From Kingella negevensis (GTDB lineage: Bacteria; Pseudomonadota; Gammaproteobacteria; Burkholderiales; Neisseriaceae): a DNA stretch of 64,000 bases. Every line of letters starts with the position of its first letter. Within the stretch, counting starts at the first letter, position 1. Both the position numbers and the translations under genes were made by a program. The notes under the pieces were generated by a model that saw nothing but the letters and a program-made list of their open reading frames with translations, made no database searches and had not been told where the DNA came from. Below, one piece after another: positions 1 to 9,798 of the stretch. The DNA is taken from the NCBI RefSeq assembly GCF_030177895.1, contig NZ_CP123448.1, positions 1 to 64,000 of the forward strand, written 5' to 3'.

Positions 1-465
1 CGACACCACTTCTTCGGGATTGACTTTGTTACGCGCCAACCATGGGAACGCTGGCATATTTGATTCTGGCACAATCTCACGCGGATTCAGCAAGTGAATG
101 CGATGCCATTCGTCTGAATAGCGTCCACCCACACGCGCCAAATCTGGCCCCATGCGTTTTGAACCCCATTGGAATGGGTGGTCGTAAACCGATTCGCCTG
201 CAACGGAATAGTGTCCGTAGCGTTCGGTTTCTGCACGGAATGGGCGAATTTGTTGTGAGTGGCAGTTGTAGCAGCCTTCACGCACGTAAATATCGCGACC
301 AGCTACTTGCAGCGCGGTGTAAGGTTTCACGCCTTCGGTTGCGGTAATCACGGCCTTAGTTGAGAACAAAGGAATAATTTGAACCAACAAGCCTACGCTA
401 ATCACGACAAGGATGAATGTAATCAAGAAACCGACTTTTTCTTCGGCTAATTGTTGCAATTTCAT
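1..465 (-). CDS. ccoO: cbb3-type cytochrome c oxidase subunit II, partial (C-terminus outside window)
   Basis: Membrane-anchored mono-haem cytochrome c subunit of the high-affinity cbb3 terminal oxidase, passing electrons towards the CcoN catalytic centre. The 155 codons inside the window read [14 protein letters not shown], one membrane anchor (about residues 12-33), then a periplasmic haem site with C65, C68 and H69 (CYNCH), followed by the [16 protein letters not shown] stretch typical of CcoO. The start is the ATG at 465-463, preceded by a purine-rich GGTGGAAG ribosome site. It lies 20 bases downstream of ccoN on the same strand, so the two are almost certainly cotranscribed. The frame stays open to the left edge, where the rest of CcoO and probably ccoQ/ccoP continue. 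Confidence 0.95.
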   Translation of the reverse strand, partial: MKLQQLAEEKVGFLITFILVVISVGLLVQIIPLFSTKAVITATEGVKPYTALQVAGRDIYVREGCYNCHSQQIRPFRAETERYGHYSVAGESVYDHPFQWGSKRMGPDLARVGGRYSDEWHRIHLLNPREIVPESNMPAFPWLARNKVNPEEVVS

Positions 466-485
466 TTTCTTCCACCTTTCCTAGA

Positions 486-1919
486 TTAGTGTTTAGATTG
501 CGGTAATGCAGGGATTTCTGCATCAACGGGTTTGCCGCTGATGACGGTGCGATACACGTTATAAGCCATGATGCACATACCGCTTAAGTAGCACAAACCG
601 CCAATCACGCGGATTACGTAGAATGGCATAGAGCGGCTAACAGAGGCGATAAATGTGTGAACCAATGTGCCATCTGGGTTCATTTGTCTCCACATCAAAC
701 CTTGTGTAACGCCTGCTACCCACAAAGCAGTGATGTATAACACCACGCCGATGGTGGCAATCCAGAAGTGCAAGTCAATCAGTTTGGTGCTGTACATTTC
801 TTTTTTGCCGTACAAACGTGGGATTAAGTAGTACAAAGAACCAATGGTAACAAAGCCTACCCAGCCCAATGCGCCTGAGTGAACGTGTCCGACAGTCCAG
901 TCGGTGTAGTGGCTCAATGCGTTCACGGTTTTGATTGACATCATCGGGCCTTCAAAAGTGGACATGCCGTAGAAAGACAATGACACAATCAAGAATTTCA
1001 AAATTGGGTCAGTGCGCAATTTATCCCATGCGCCAGACAAAGTCATAATACCGTTAATCATGCCACCCCAAGATGGTGCAAACAAAATCAGCGACAACAC
1101 CATGCCCAAAGATTGCGTCCAGTCAGGCAAAGAAGTGTAGTGCAAGTGGTGAGGACCTGCCCACATATAAGTGAAAATCAACGCCCAGAAGTGAACCACT
1201 GACAAACGATAAGAGTAAACAGGGCGGTTCGCTTGTTTTGGGACAAAGTAATACATCATGCCCAAGAAACCAGCCGTTAAGAAGAAACCTACCGCGTTAT
1301 GACCGTACCACCATTGCACCATGGCATCAATCGCACCGAAGTAAACGGGATACGATTTCATTGCACCAGCAGGAATAGCAAGGTTGTTCACAATGTGCAG
1401 CAAGGCAATCGCCAAAATAAAGCCACCGTAGAACCAGTTGGCAACGTAAATGTGTTTGATTTTACGTTTTGCGATTGTGCCGAAGAAAACGATGGCATAT
1501 GCAACCCAAACAATGGTAATCAGCCAGTCAATCGGCCATTCCAATTCAGCGTATTCTTTAGCTTGAGTGAAACCCAAAGGCAGTGTAATGGCAGCTAATA
1601 CAATCACTAATTGCCAGCCCCAGAATGTGAAAGCAGGCAACCAGTTGCCGCCAAACAAACGTGTATTACACGTCCGTTGCACAACATAATAAGAAGTTGA
1701 AATCAAGCCACAACCACCAAATGCGAAAATCACCGCATTAGTGTGAAGGGGACGAATACGACCAAAGTGAAACCAAGGCGCAACATCAGACAAGTTAAGA
1801 GCAGGCCATCGCAGTTGAGCCGCGGCAATCACACCGACCAGCATCCCCACAATCCCCCACACCACAGTCATGATGGCGAACTGGCGAACAACTTTATAGT
1901 TGTAAGTTTGCGTTTCCAT
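486..1919 (-). CDS. ccoN: cbb3-type cytochrome c oxidase subunit I
   Basis: Catalytic subunit of the cbb3 oxidase in the inner membrane: reduces O2 to water at a haem b3/CuB centre and allows respiration at low oxygen. The 477 residues have the usual family length and about 12 hydrophobic segments. Ligand histidines are in place: H59 (RPLHTN, low-spin haem), H207 (WWYGHN, CuB), H257 and H258 (AGPHHLH, CuB), and H345/H347 (GHVHSG, haem ligands). First gene of the ccoNO run. I looked for a symmetrical FNR box in the 286 bases upstream and did not find a convincing one. The copper-transporting ATPase ccoI, needed to load CuB, is 55 kb away in the same window. Confidence 0.97.
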   Translation of the reverse strand: METQTYNYKVVRQFAIMTVVWGIVGMLVGVIAAAQLRWPALNLSDVAPWFHFGRIRPLHTNAVIFAFGGCGLISTSYYVVQRTCNTRLFGGNWLPAFTFWGWQLVIVLAAITLPLGFTQAKEYAELEWPIDWLITIVWVAYAIVFFGTIAKRKIKHIYVANWFYGGFILAIALLHIVNNLAIPAGAMKSYPVYFGAIDAMVQWWYGHNAVGFFLTAGFLGMMYYFVPKQANRPVYSYRLSVVHFWALIFTYMWAGPHHLHYTSLPDWTQSLGMVLSLILFAPSWGGMINGIMTLSGAWDKLRTDPILKFLIVSLSFYGMSTFEGPMMSIKTVNALSHYTDWTVGHVHSGALGWVGFVTIGSLYYLIPRLYGKKEMYSTKLIDLHFWIATIGVVLYITALWVAGVTQGLMWRQMNPDGTLVHTFIASVSRSMPFYVIRVIGGLCYLSGMCIMAYNVYRTVISGKPVDAEIPALPQSKH

Positions 1920-1980
1920 GAAAATTCTCCATATACATGGCGTTAGTTAATAATTATGCGACCATCATTTCAAATAAGCC

Positions 1981-1999
1981 TTTTCAGGCTGCCTGAAAA
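1981..1999. repeat. Overlapping head-to-head DUS (19-bp quasi-palindrome)
   Basis: TTTTCAGGCTGCCTGAAAA is a near-perfect palindrome with one unpaired central base. It carries a DUS-like 12-mer on each strand. The same 19-mer, in either orientation, recurs in whole or nearly so at about 2587, 14414, 20698, 22348, 36500 and 54222. Here it sits in the gap between ccoN and the M61 peptidase gene. The rest of that 286-base gap is AT-rich with one more single DUS near 2128. Confidence 0.85.
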
Positions 2000-2205
2000 T
2001 TTAGTCTTTTCTTAAATTAACATCATTATGCAATAATTCACATAATAAGAAGTTGCGCGGATTTTAAAACAAAACAAACTTTTCTACCATGTTAAATAAT
2101 GGTAAAACAATTCTTTTTACTTAACGCAGCCTGAAAATAACTTAACTGCGACACTTAAATAGTTTTAACTAATTTAACTAATAATTTAATCCAATAAGAA
2201 TAGCC

Positions 2206-3954
2206 ATGTTGAACTACAGAATTACCCCCGAAACCAATCGCCACCTATGGCATATCACATTAACTTTTCAACACGAAACCAACACCCCACAAGCCATCAA
2301 ATTAGCCAACTGGGTAGCAGGTAGCTACATGATTCGCGATTTCTCGCGCCACATTGTCCGCATACAAGCCACTTGCAATGGTGCGCCCGTATCGCTCACC
2401 CAAATCAGCAAAAACGAATGGCACACCCCAGCCCAAAGCGGCGATTACGCTATTGAATACACCGTTTACGCCAACGACCTATCCGTTCGCGCCAGCTTGC
2501 TAGACAACGAGCGCGGCTTCATAGACGGCGCGTGTCTATTCCTATACTTACCTAATCGCCAAAACGAAACCCACAGCGTAGAATTTTTCAGGCTGCCTGA
2601 AAACTGGCAAATCGCCACCATGCAGCCTGAAATCGCCCCAAATCATTTTCAGGCTGCCAACTACGCTGCCCTAACCGACCACCCCTTTGAAATGGGCGCA
2701 AACCTAGAAATTCTCAGCTTTGATGCCTGCGGAATCCCCCACAAAATCGCCCTAAGTGGCTACTACCGCGATTTCGACCACCAACGCCTGATTAACGACT
2801 GCCAAAAAATTTGCGAACATGAAATCCAAATGTTCCAAAATCCAGCACCGTTCAGCGAATACCTATTTCTGCTCCATTTAGGCGACAACATCTACGGTGG
2901 CTTAGAGCACCGCAGCAGCACCGCCCTACACGCAGATCGCAACGCCTTACCCCAAAAAAACATGGGCGAACCCAACAAAGCCTATACCGAATTACTTGGC
3001 TTGATTTCGCACGAATACTTCCACGCATGGAACGTCAAATCCATCAAGCCCAGCCAATTCCAGCCATACAACCTAGACAGCGAAGTCTATACCGAACAAC
3101 TGTGGGCATACGAAGGCATCACTTCTTATTATGACGACTTAATCCTACTTCGCAGCCAAGTCATCAGCCCAGAAAATTATTTAACCCTGCTCGCCAAGCT
3201 CATCACACGCGTCCGCCGCACAGCAGGGCGATACCAACAAACCCTCGCCGAATCCAGTTTCGCTGCGTGGCACAAATACTACAAGCAAGACGAAAACAGC
3301 CCCAACGCCATTACCAGCTATTATCAGCAAGGCGCATTAACCGCATTCTGTTTAGACGCAACCATTCGCAACCAAAGCCAGTACAGCCTAGACACCATCA
3401 TGCAAAAACTCTATCAACGCCACAGAGAAACAGGCAAAGGCACAGATGAAAAACAATGGCAAGCACTCGCCCAAGAATACACCCAGCTAGATTTACACAA
3501 CTTTTTTCAGGCTGCGTTATACAGTACCCAAGAATTACCCTTAGAACGCAGCCTGAAAACCATGGGCATACAACTCAACTGGCAGCCTGAAAACCGCAGC
3601 AGCCTAGGCAGAGCCGTAAACAGCTATCAGCCCAGCCAACCGCAGCCTGAAATCGCCTGTCGCTACAAACAAAATGCCGACCATGCCGTGATTAGCCACG
3701 TTTTCGCGCATGGTGCAGCAGAAGCCGCCGCCCTGAAACCGCAAGATAAAATCATCGCCGTGGACGGCTTTGCCTGCACTGATTTTGCCGCGCAAACCCA
3801 AACCCAAATCGGCGACACGCACACCGTGCATTATTTCCGCCACGGCGTGCTGCACGAAACTCAAATTACCGTGCAAGCCGCGCCGTATGATGTGGCCGAA
3901 TTAAGCGTAGAAGATTGGGATAAGTTTGAAGCGTGGATAAATATGAGTGTATAA
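2206..3954 (+). CDS. M61-family metallopeptidase (glycyl-aminopeptidase-like) with PDZ domain
   Basis: Zinc metallopeptidase of family M61. The catalytic signature HEYFH is at residues 269-273 (in LISHEYFHAWN), and the third zinc ligand is E303 in LWAYEGITSYYDDL, about 30 residues later as expected. An N-terminal beta-rich M61 domain comes first and a PDZ-like domain (about residues 480-560) follows. No signal peptide is visible, so it is probably cytoplasmic. Family members cleave peptides with N-terminal glycine; the substrate here is unknown. The coding sequence holds an unusual number of DUS copies (near 2587, 2621, 2648, 3508, 3553, 3581 and 3643), read as FRLPEN, QPE, FQAA and SLKT. Divergent from ccoN. 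Confidence 0.9.
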   Translation: MLNYRITPETNRHLWHITLTFQHETNTPQAIKLANWVAGSYMIRDFSRHIVRIQATCNGAPVSLTQISKNEWHTPAQSGDYAIEYTVYANDLSVRASLLDNERGFIDGACLFLYLPNRQNETHSVEFFRLPENWQIATMQPEIAPNHFQAANYAALTDHPFEMGANLEILSFDACGIPHKIALSGYYRDFDHQRLINDCQKICEHEIQMFQNPAPFSEYLFLLHLGDNIYGGLEHRSSTALHADRNALPQKNMGEPNKAYTELLGLISHEYFHAWNVKSIKPSQFQPYNLDSEVYTEQLWAYEGITSYYDDLILLRSQVISPENYLTLLAKLITRVRRTAGRYQQTLAESSFAAWHKYYKQDENSPNAITSYYQQGALTAFCLDATIRNQSQYSLDTIMQKLYQRHRETGKGTDEKQWQALAQEYTQLDLHNFFQAALYSTQELPLERSLKTMGIQLNWQPENRSSLGRAVNSYQPSQPQPEIACRYKQNADHAVISHVFAHGAAEAAALKPQDKIIAVDGFACTDFAAQTQTQIGDTHTVHYFRHGVLHETQITVQAAPYDVAELSVEDWDKFEAWINMSV

Positions 3955-4044
3955 TCTACACAACATTCACACCAAAAAACACGATTTCAAGCGATTGAAA
4001 AAGTTTACAATTCTTAAAGTAAGAGAAAATTTGAAGGACGAAAC

Positions 4045-4482
4045 ATGGCTATTGAAAAAATTGCAGATTATCTTTACGTTTCAAATCAATTAGACGAACG
4101 TTGGGCAAAACGCGTCGCAATGTATGACATCAAAACTGTGATTTGCAATCGCCCAGACGGCGAAGAGCCGAATCAACCCAGTTTTGAGACCGTAAAAGGT
4201 TGGTTGAACGCAGCAGGTATTGAACACGTGATTTATATGCCCGTTGTGATGGACGGTATTGACGATGCTGCTTTGCAAGAGTTCCAAGAAACTGTTGCTA
4301 AATCACCAGCACCCATTTTGGCATACTGCCGTTCAGGTACACGCTCTGCAATGATGTGGGCATTGGCACAAACCAAACGTGGCGTGGAAGTGAATAGCTT
4401 GATTAAAGCTGCTGAGTTGGCAAATATTGATTTGGAACCACATCGCGCACGCTTGGAAGCAGCGTATAAAAAACGTGGTTAA
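4045..4482 (+). CDS. DUF442 / beta-lactamase-hydrolase-like phosphatase (TIGR01244 family)
   Basis: A 145-residue single-domain protein of the DUF442 group, related to dual-specificity phosphatases. The active-site loop CRSGTRS starts at C95 and is preceded by the strand PAPILAYC. The N-terminus (IADYLYVSNQLDE) matches the family start. In related bacteria the domain is found alone or fused to a persulfide-dioxygenase-like domain and is tied to sulfide metabolism; no such partner is nearby. A clear AAGGA ribosome site lies 8 bases before the ATG. A DUS-pair hairpin with T-run follows the stop. Substrate unknown. Confidence 0.8.
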   Translation: MAIEKIADYLYVSNQLDERWAKRVAMYDIKTVICNRPDGEEPNQPSFETVKGWLNAAGIEHVIYMPVVMDGIDDAALQEFQETVAKSPAPILAYCRSGTRSAMMWALAQTKRGVEVNSLIKAAELANIDLEPHRARLEAAYKKRG

Positions 4483-4495
4483 TCACACATAAATA

Positions 4496-4530
4496 AAAGC
4501 AGCCTGAAAATATTTTCAGGCTGCTTTTTT
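4496..4530. terminator. DUS-pair hairpin terminator (convergent)
   Basis: Stem AAAGCAGCCTGAAAA with its reverse complement, a 2-base loop and a T6 run. It separates the plus-strand DUF442 gene from the convergent minus-strand murU and could stop both transcripts. It is built from two DUS copies in inverted orientation, a known neisserial arrangement. Confidence 0.85.
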
Positions 4531-4531
4531 G

Positions 4532-5281
<750 letters not shown>

Positions 5282-5305
5282 TCAGGCTGCGTTTTATGAT
5301 TAGTA

Positions 5306-5374
5306 GTAGGTCGGATTCTGGAATCCGACAATTTGCGAAATGGAACGGTTGTCGGATACAAGTATCCAACCTAC
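5306..5374. repeat. GTAGG...CCTAC palindromic repeat (copy 1)
   Basis: Imperfect inverted repeat beginning GTAGGTCGGATTC and ending GTATCCAACCTAC, with an internal GGAATCCGACA and GTTGTCGGATAC. A closely similar copy occupies 44294-44364 between mglA and mglC, and a half copy is at 5803-5827. It is noncoding and adjacent to DUS. Confidence 0.75.
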
Positions 5375-5403
5375 GATTTGCAATATTTAAGGCAGCCTGA
5401 AAA

Positions 5404-5736
5404 TTATGCTTTTTTCACAAACTCTGATTTCAGGTTCATCGGTGTGCCGTCAATTTTGCAACCAATATCGTGGTCGCCATCTTGCAAGCGAATGCCTTTT
5501 ACTTTTGTGCCTTGTTTGATGACCATGCTGCTGCCTTTCACTTTCAAGTCTTTAATCAAGACTATGGTGTCGCCGTCAGCTAATGGTGTGCCGTTTGCGT
5601 CTTTGACAACGGTGTTTTCTTCGGCAGCGGCTTCTTCGCCTTCTTGCCATTCGTGGGCGCATTCTGGGCAAACCAGTTGGTTGCCATCATGGTAAGTTAA
5701 ATCTGAGCTGCATTGTGGGCAAGCTGGGTATGTCAT
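5404..5736 (-). CDS. yjdM: PhnA/YjdM-family zinc-ribbon protein
   Basis: A 110-residue protein with an N-terminal zinc ribbon: two CxxC pairs, CPQCSSD and CPECAHEW at about residues 6-9 and 23-26. It is followed by the family core [25 protein letters not shown] and [11 protein letters not shown]. Despite the old name PhnA (alkylphosphonate uptake), the family has no established role in phosphonate use. Its position between amgK and murU may be incidental. The start codon is supported by a GGAAA ribosome site and the conserved M-x-x-PACPQC beginning. Confidence 0.9.
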   Translation of the reverse strand: MTYPACPQCSSDLTYHDGNQLVCPECAHEWQEGEEAAAEENTVVKDANGTPLADGDTIVLIKDLKVKGSSMVIKQGTKVKGIRLQDGDHDIGCKIDGTPMNLKSEFVKKA

Positions 5737-5802
5737 GTTTGTTTTCCTTATAAAATAAAATTTTCAGGCTGCGTGAAATTGGCAGCCTGAAAAGATTGAA
5801 AT

Positions 5803-5827
5803 GTTGGATTCAAGAATCCAACCTACG
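5803..5827. repeat. Short GTTGGATTC palindrome (half copy of the GTAGG family)
   Basis: GTTGGATTC-AA-GAATCCAAC followed by CTACG matches the right arm of the repeat at 5306-5374. It lies in the gap between yjdM and the upstream unknown gene, flanked by DUS copies at about 5761, 5782 and 5838. Confidence 0.6.
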
Positions 5828-5850
5828 ATTAAAAATTCGCAGCCTGAAAA

Positions 5851-6408
5851 TTATAAATTCTGATTAAACCAACGGCGGATTCGGCTCATTGTCCCCGAAT
5901 CATGCGTTGGCATAACCAATTCTGATTGACGCATTTGCAATTCTTCAAAATACGTCCAGTCTTCTTCCGTTACCTTGTCTTTCAAGAAAAATTGCACATC
6001 GGCAATCGTGAAGCCAGACCTATCCACCATTTTGCTCAATAAATGCAATTCTGATTTAGCTAAGTCGCCCACAAAAGAGCTTTGCGGACGCACCACAAAA
6101 ATCGTTGGCACATCATGCTGAACAAAACTGCACGATTTTAACGCAGCCTGAAAAATCTCCGCTGCCACGTTTTCATCATCAATCACAACGCGATGATGCG
6201 AAAACGGACAATGCTTCATCAAATCATTCGCCGAGCCAATCCGCATGGTGGTGGGCATTTTGAAACTTTCATGCGTATGCACATCAACCAGCTCAATCAT
6301 GCCAGCCGATAGCGATACCAACACCACAGGCGTAATCGTTTTGAATGCTTCCATTGGCATGCGGTTGCTGCGATGCACTAAACTCATGTTTTGCATTTCT
6401 TTTTTCAT
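5851..6408 (-). CDS. Hypothetical protein in the amgK-murU group
   Basis: I do not recognise this 185-residue protein. It has no signal peptide or membrane segment, is rich in short hydrophobic strands (TPVVLVSLSAGMIELVDVHTH, VPTIFVVRP), and ends in a basic RIRRWFNQNL. Its start overlaps the amgK stop by one base (TAATG), which shows translational coupling to amgK and argues it is a real gene. The segment FQAAL at about residue 87 is encoded by a DUS. A role connected with cell-wall recycling or envelope regulation is only a guess from position. Confidence 0.75.
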   Translation of the reverse strand: MKKEMQNMSLVHRSNRMPMEAFKTITPVVLVSLSAGMIELVDVHTHESFKMPTTMRIGSANDLMKHCPFSHHRVVIDDENVAAEIFQAALKSCSFVQHDVPTIFVVRPQSSFVGDLAKSELHLLSKMVDRSGFTIADVQFFLKDKVTEEDWTYFEELQMRQSELVMPTHDSGTMSRIRRWFNQNL

Positions 6409-7424
6409 TAGAACGTGTATCCTGTTTCTAATTCTTCGTCGCCAACCAATTCTAATAATAATTGATACAACGGCGTAAGTTCCACATAACGACGGCTGGT
6501 ACGGCGCAAGTAATTCAAAAAGCGCGGAATTTCAGGTTTATATTTGTCTTTACCATCGCGATACCACAAACGGGCAAAAATCCCAGCCACTTTCAAATGA
6601 CGTTGTACGCCCATCCATTCAAACCAACGGTAAAACTCGTCAAATTGCTCAGGCACAGGCAAATTCGCCGCGCGCGCTTTTTCCCAATAACGGATAACCA
6701 AATCCAGCACAAATTCTTCGTCCCACTCAATAAACGCATCACGCAACAGGGAAACCAAATCGTAAGAAATCGCGCCGTATAAAGCGTCTTGGAAATCCAA
6801 TACACCAGCGCGGTCTTTCGTCAGCATTAAATTACGCACGATGAAATCGCGGTGGACATACACTTTTGGCTGTTTCTCAATTTCAGGCAGCAACACATCA
6901 ACGGTTTGTTGCCACAATTTGCGCTGCGCGAATGTGAGTTCACGCCCCAATTCTTTAGCAACAAACCATTCTGGAAATAGGTTGATTTCACGCAATAAAA
7001 CTTCGTGGTCATATTCAGGCAGCTTGTTTGGCTGGCTGGCTTTTTGCAATTCAATCAGCGTATCAATCGCTTCTAGCAACAAAGCTTTGTGCGCCGCTAA
7101 GTTTTCAGGCTGCAACTGCATGGCTTTTAAATATTGCACGTCGCCCAAATCATTCAGCACCACAAAACCTTGTTCTAAATCTTTGGCTAACACGGTTGGT
7201 ACGTTTAAATGGGCGAACAAATCGCGCACTTTCAAATAATTAGCGACGCTTTCGCGCATTTTTTCGGGTGGTGCATCCATGCAAATCACGCTGCTGCCAT
7301 CGGCAAAAGTGGCGCGGAAATAACGGCGAAAATCTGCGTCTGCCGCTGCAAAAGAGAGTTCAAAAGATTGGTTTGGGTAAACGGTTTCTAGCCAGTTTTT
7401 TAATAAGGTTTCTCGTTCAATCAT
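6408..7424 (-). CDS. amgK: N-acetylmuramate/N-acetylglucosamine kinase
   Basis: Aminoglycoside-phosphotransferase-fold sugar kinase that phosphorylates MurNAc (and GlcNAc) at C1 with ATP, feeding MurU. The 338 residues show the family pattern: N-terminal ADADFRRYFRATF (nucleotide-binding lobe), catalytic loop VYVHRDFIVRNLM with the catalytic aspartate, and the metal site VLDFQDALYG. It is the first gene of the minus-strand group and is divergent from lptD; only 67 bases separate the two starts, so their promoters must overlap or lie back to back. The amgK-lptD neighbourhood is also seen in Neisseria. Confidence 0.9.
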   Translation of the reverse strand: MIERETLLKNWLETVYPNQSFELSFAAADADFRRYFRATFADGSSVICMDAPPEKMRESVANYLKVRDLFAHLNVPTVLAKDLEQGFVVLNDLGDVQYLKAMQLQPENLAAHKALLLEAIDTLIELQKASQPNKLPEYDHEVLLREINLFPEWFVAKELGRELTFAQRKLWQQTVDVLLPEIEKQPKVYVHRDFIVRNLMLTKDRAGVLDFQDALYGAISYDLVSLLRDAFIEWDEEFVLDLVIRYWEKARAANLPVPEQFDEFYRWFEWMGVQRHLKVAGIFARLWYRDGKDKYKPEIPRFLNYLRRTSRRYVELTPLYQLLLELVGDEELETGYTF

Positions 7425-7491
7425 GTTGTATCACGCATTTTTACGTTAAAATATGCGCTATTTTAACTTTAATCTGTTACAAGGTGTGATT

Positions 7492-9798
7492 TTGTCTCGT
7501 TTATTTGTTACCAAACCGCTTGTTATGGCGTTAGGCGTGGTTTTTTCAGGCAGCGTGTATGCCGTTCCCAGTATGTGGGACGAAGACGCAGCCGCCATGT
7601 GCCAAGCACCTTCCGCAGAAACGCATTCTGTTGAGCCAGCTAAAACCAGTGGCGGCGCAAAGCTGCCTGAAGACGTTACCCGAATCACATCTGATAAAGC
7701 GTTAGGGCAAATTGAAGAACGCCATCGCTCAGAAGGCAATGTGATTATTGAGCGCAATGATGAAACGCTGAACGCCGAATGGGTGGATTATGACCAAAAA
7801 ACGGAAACGGTGGACGCTGGCGATAAGTTCAAACTCACACGCGCAGACGGTCAAACCGTGGAAGGCAAAAAGCTGCATTATGATTTGAAAAACAGTCAGG
7901 GTGTGGCGGAAAATTCTGAGTTTGAAGCGAATCAAGACGGTCGCCGTTTGCAGGGTATTAGTGAGCACGTTGAAATGCAAGATAAGCAAAAATCTCGCAT
8001 GAAAAACGTGAAGTTTAATACGTGTAACCCAGGGGATAAATCTTGGTATATTCAGGCTTCTGAGCTGACGAATAATCAGGAAACGGGCATTGGCGTAGCG
8101 AAAAATGCACGTTTGGTGTTTGGTGGCGTACCCATTTTATACACGCCTTGGGCAGACTTTCCAACTCGTGGTAATCGCAAAAGTGGTTTCTTAGTGCCGA
8201 CGGCTTCTGTGGGTTCAGACGGTGGGACAATTTCGCTGCCTTATTATTTCAATCTTGCGCCTAACTATGATGCAACGATTGCCCCAAGTGTGATTACTGA
8301 GCGTGGACTTAGGTTAGACGGCGAATTTCGTTATTTGCAGCCTGAATATTCAGGTAGCGTGAACGTAGCGTATATGCCTCACGATAAAAAACATGAATCC
8401 AATAACCGCTATTTGATTAACGTGCGACACAATCAGCGTTTCAATGACAAATTATCAGGCGGCATAGATTTCAACCAAGCGTCAGACGATGATTACTACC
8501 AAGATTTTTCCACTCGAAATGGCATTGCCGAAAGCGTGAATCTGAACCGCAGCGCATGGTTAAATTACAACGATGTGGTATTGGGCGAACCATTCAGCGC
8601 ACAATTGTTGGTACAAAAATATCAAGCCTTGAAAGATGCAAACGGTGCGAAAGACGAGCCTTATGCGCGTTTACCGCAACTGTCTGCCAAATGGAAAAAG
8701 CACTTTAGCAAAAACGGCACGTTCAAAACTGATGGACAACTCACTTATTTTGAACACAGCGACAAACAAGCAGGCACACGCGCCATCGTTTACCCGAACA
8801 TTCAATGGGATTTCCACAATCAATGGGGTTATGTGCGTCCAAAAGTGGGTTTACACGCAACACGTTATTGGTTGAACGACTTTGGTAGCCTGAAATCACG
8901 CAATACTTCGCGTGTGTTGCCGATTGTGAATGTGGATTCAGGGATTACTTTGGAACGTGAAACCCAGTTGTTCGGCAAAGATTTGGTGCAAACGCTTGAA
9001 CCGCGCTTGTTCTACAACTACATTCCAAGCAAAGCCCAAAACGATTTGCCATTGTTTGACACGTCAGAAAACGATTTCACTTATCCGCAATTATTCCGTG
9101 AAAACATCTATTCAGGCGGCGACCGTATCAACTCTAGCAACAGCATGTCTGTTGGTGTGCAAACCACATTCTTAGACGGAAAAACGTTTGAAGAATATTT
9201 CCGTGCAGGGATTGGTCAAAAATACTATTTCACTGACGATAATGTATTGCTAGAGGGCAATATCGACAAAACCGCTCGCAAACGCAGCGATATTGTTGCC
9301 TTTGCAGCAGGTCGCGTACACAAAAACTGGTGGCTAGAATCCAATTGGCACTGGGACGAAAGCGAGAAAAAAAACGATACCTATAGCATCGGCGTTCGCT
9401 ACAACCCACAGCCAGGCAAAGTGATTAGCGCACGATACAAATACGGTCGCGACGAAGAAATTTATTCAGGTTTCTACGGCAAAATGAGCCACATCGATTT
9501 AGGCGCACAATGGCCGATTACCAACAATTTATATATGGTTGGGCGACTAGATTACAGCTTGCCGCGTCCACGTCTCACGCTGGAACAAACCTTAGGTTTA
9601 GAATACAAAAATCCATGCGGTTGCTGGAGTGCCAGCTTTGTGGCACAACGCTACGTTAGCGGCTTGAACAAACACAAAACAGGCTTCTTCTTCACATTAC
9701 AACTGAAAGATTTAAGCACCATCGGCAAACCGCCTTATGAAACTTTACGCCTTGGCATTCCGGGCTATACTAAAACCAACGAGGTAAATTTTAGATGA
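7492..9798 (+). CDS. lptD: LPS-assembly outer-membrane protein LptD
   Basis: Outer-membrane beta-barrel that inserts lipo-oligosaccharide into the outer leaflet, working with LptE. I chose the TTG at 7492 over the ATG at 7453. From TTG the protein begins (M)SRLFVTKPLVMALGVVFSGSVYA, a proper signal peptide like that of neisserial LptD, with an AAGGTG ribosome site 7 bases before it. The mature 768-codon product has the LptA-like jellyroll (EGNVIIERNDETLNAEWVDYDQ), conserved GGVPILYTPWADFP and a long barrel. N-terminal and NTC cysteines plus the CGC near residue 710 can form the inter-domain disulfides. A DUS variant encodes FSGS in the signal peptide. It overlaps surA by ATGA. Confidence 0.95.
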   Translation: MSRLFVTKPLVMALGVVFSGSVYAVPSMWDEDAAAMCQAPSAETHSVEPAKTSGGAKLPEDVTRITSDKALGQIEERHRSEGNVIIERNDETLNAEWVDYDQKTETVDAGDKFKLTRADGQTVEGKKLHYDLKNSQGVAENSEFEANQDGRRLQGISEHVEMQDKQKSRMKNVKFNTCNPGDKSWYIQASELTNNQETGIGVAKNARLVFGGVPILYTPWADFPTRGNRKSGFLVPTASVGSDGGTISLPYYFNLAPNYDATIAPSVITERGLRLDGEFRYLQPEYSGSVNVAYMPHDKKHESNNRYLINVRHNQRFNDKLSGGIDFNQASDDDYYQDFSTRNGIAESVNLNRSAWLNYNDVVLGEPFSAQLLVQKYQALKDANGAKDEPYARLPQLSAKWKKHFSKNGTFKTDGQLTYFEHSDKQAGTRAIVYPNIQWDFHNQWGYVRPKVGLHATRYWLNDFGSLKSRNTSRVLPIVNVDSGITLERETQLFGKDLVQTLEPRLFYNYIPSKAQNDLPLFDTSENDFTYPQLFRENIYSGGDRINSSNSMSVGVQTTFLDGKTFEEYFRAGIGQKYYFTDDNVLLEGNIDKTARKRSDIVAFAAGRVHKNWWLESNWHWDESEKKNDTYSIGVRYNPQPGKVISARYKYGRDEEIYSGFYGKMSHIDLGAQWPITNNLYMVGRLDYSLPRPRLTLEQTLGLEYKNPCGCWSASFVAQRYVSGLNKHKTGFFFTLQLKDLSTIGKPPYETLRLGIPGYTKTNEVNFR

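Noticed and set aside
42-347. 101-codon plus-strand frame at the left edge
   Set aside because: It is the antisense of ccoO, whose minus-strand translation has the CYNCH haem site and continuous family similarity.
1920-2205. FNR box upstream of ccoN
   Set aside because: Expected for a cbb3 operon, but no TTGAT-N4-ATCAA-like site could be seen in the interval.
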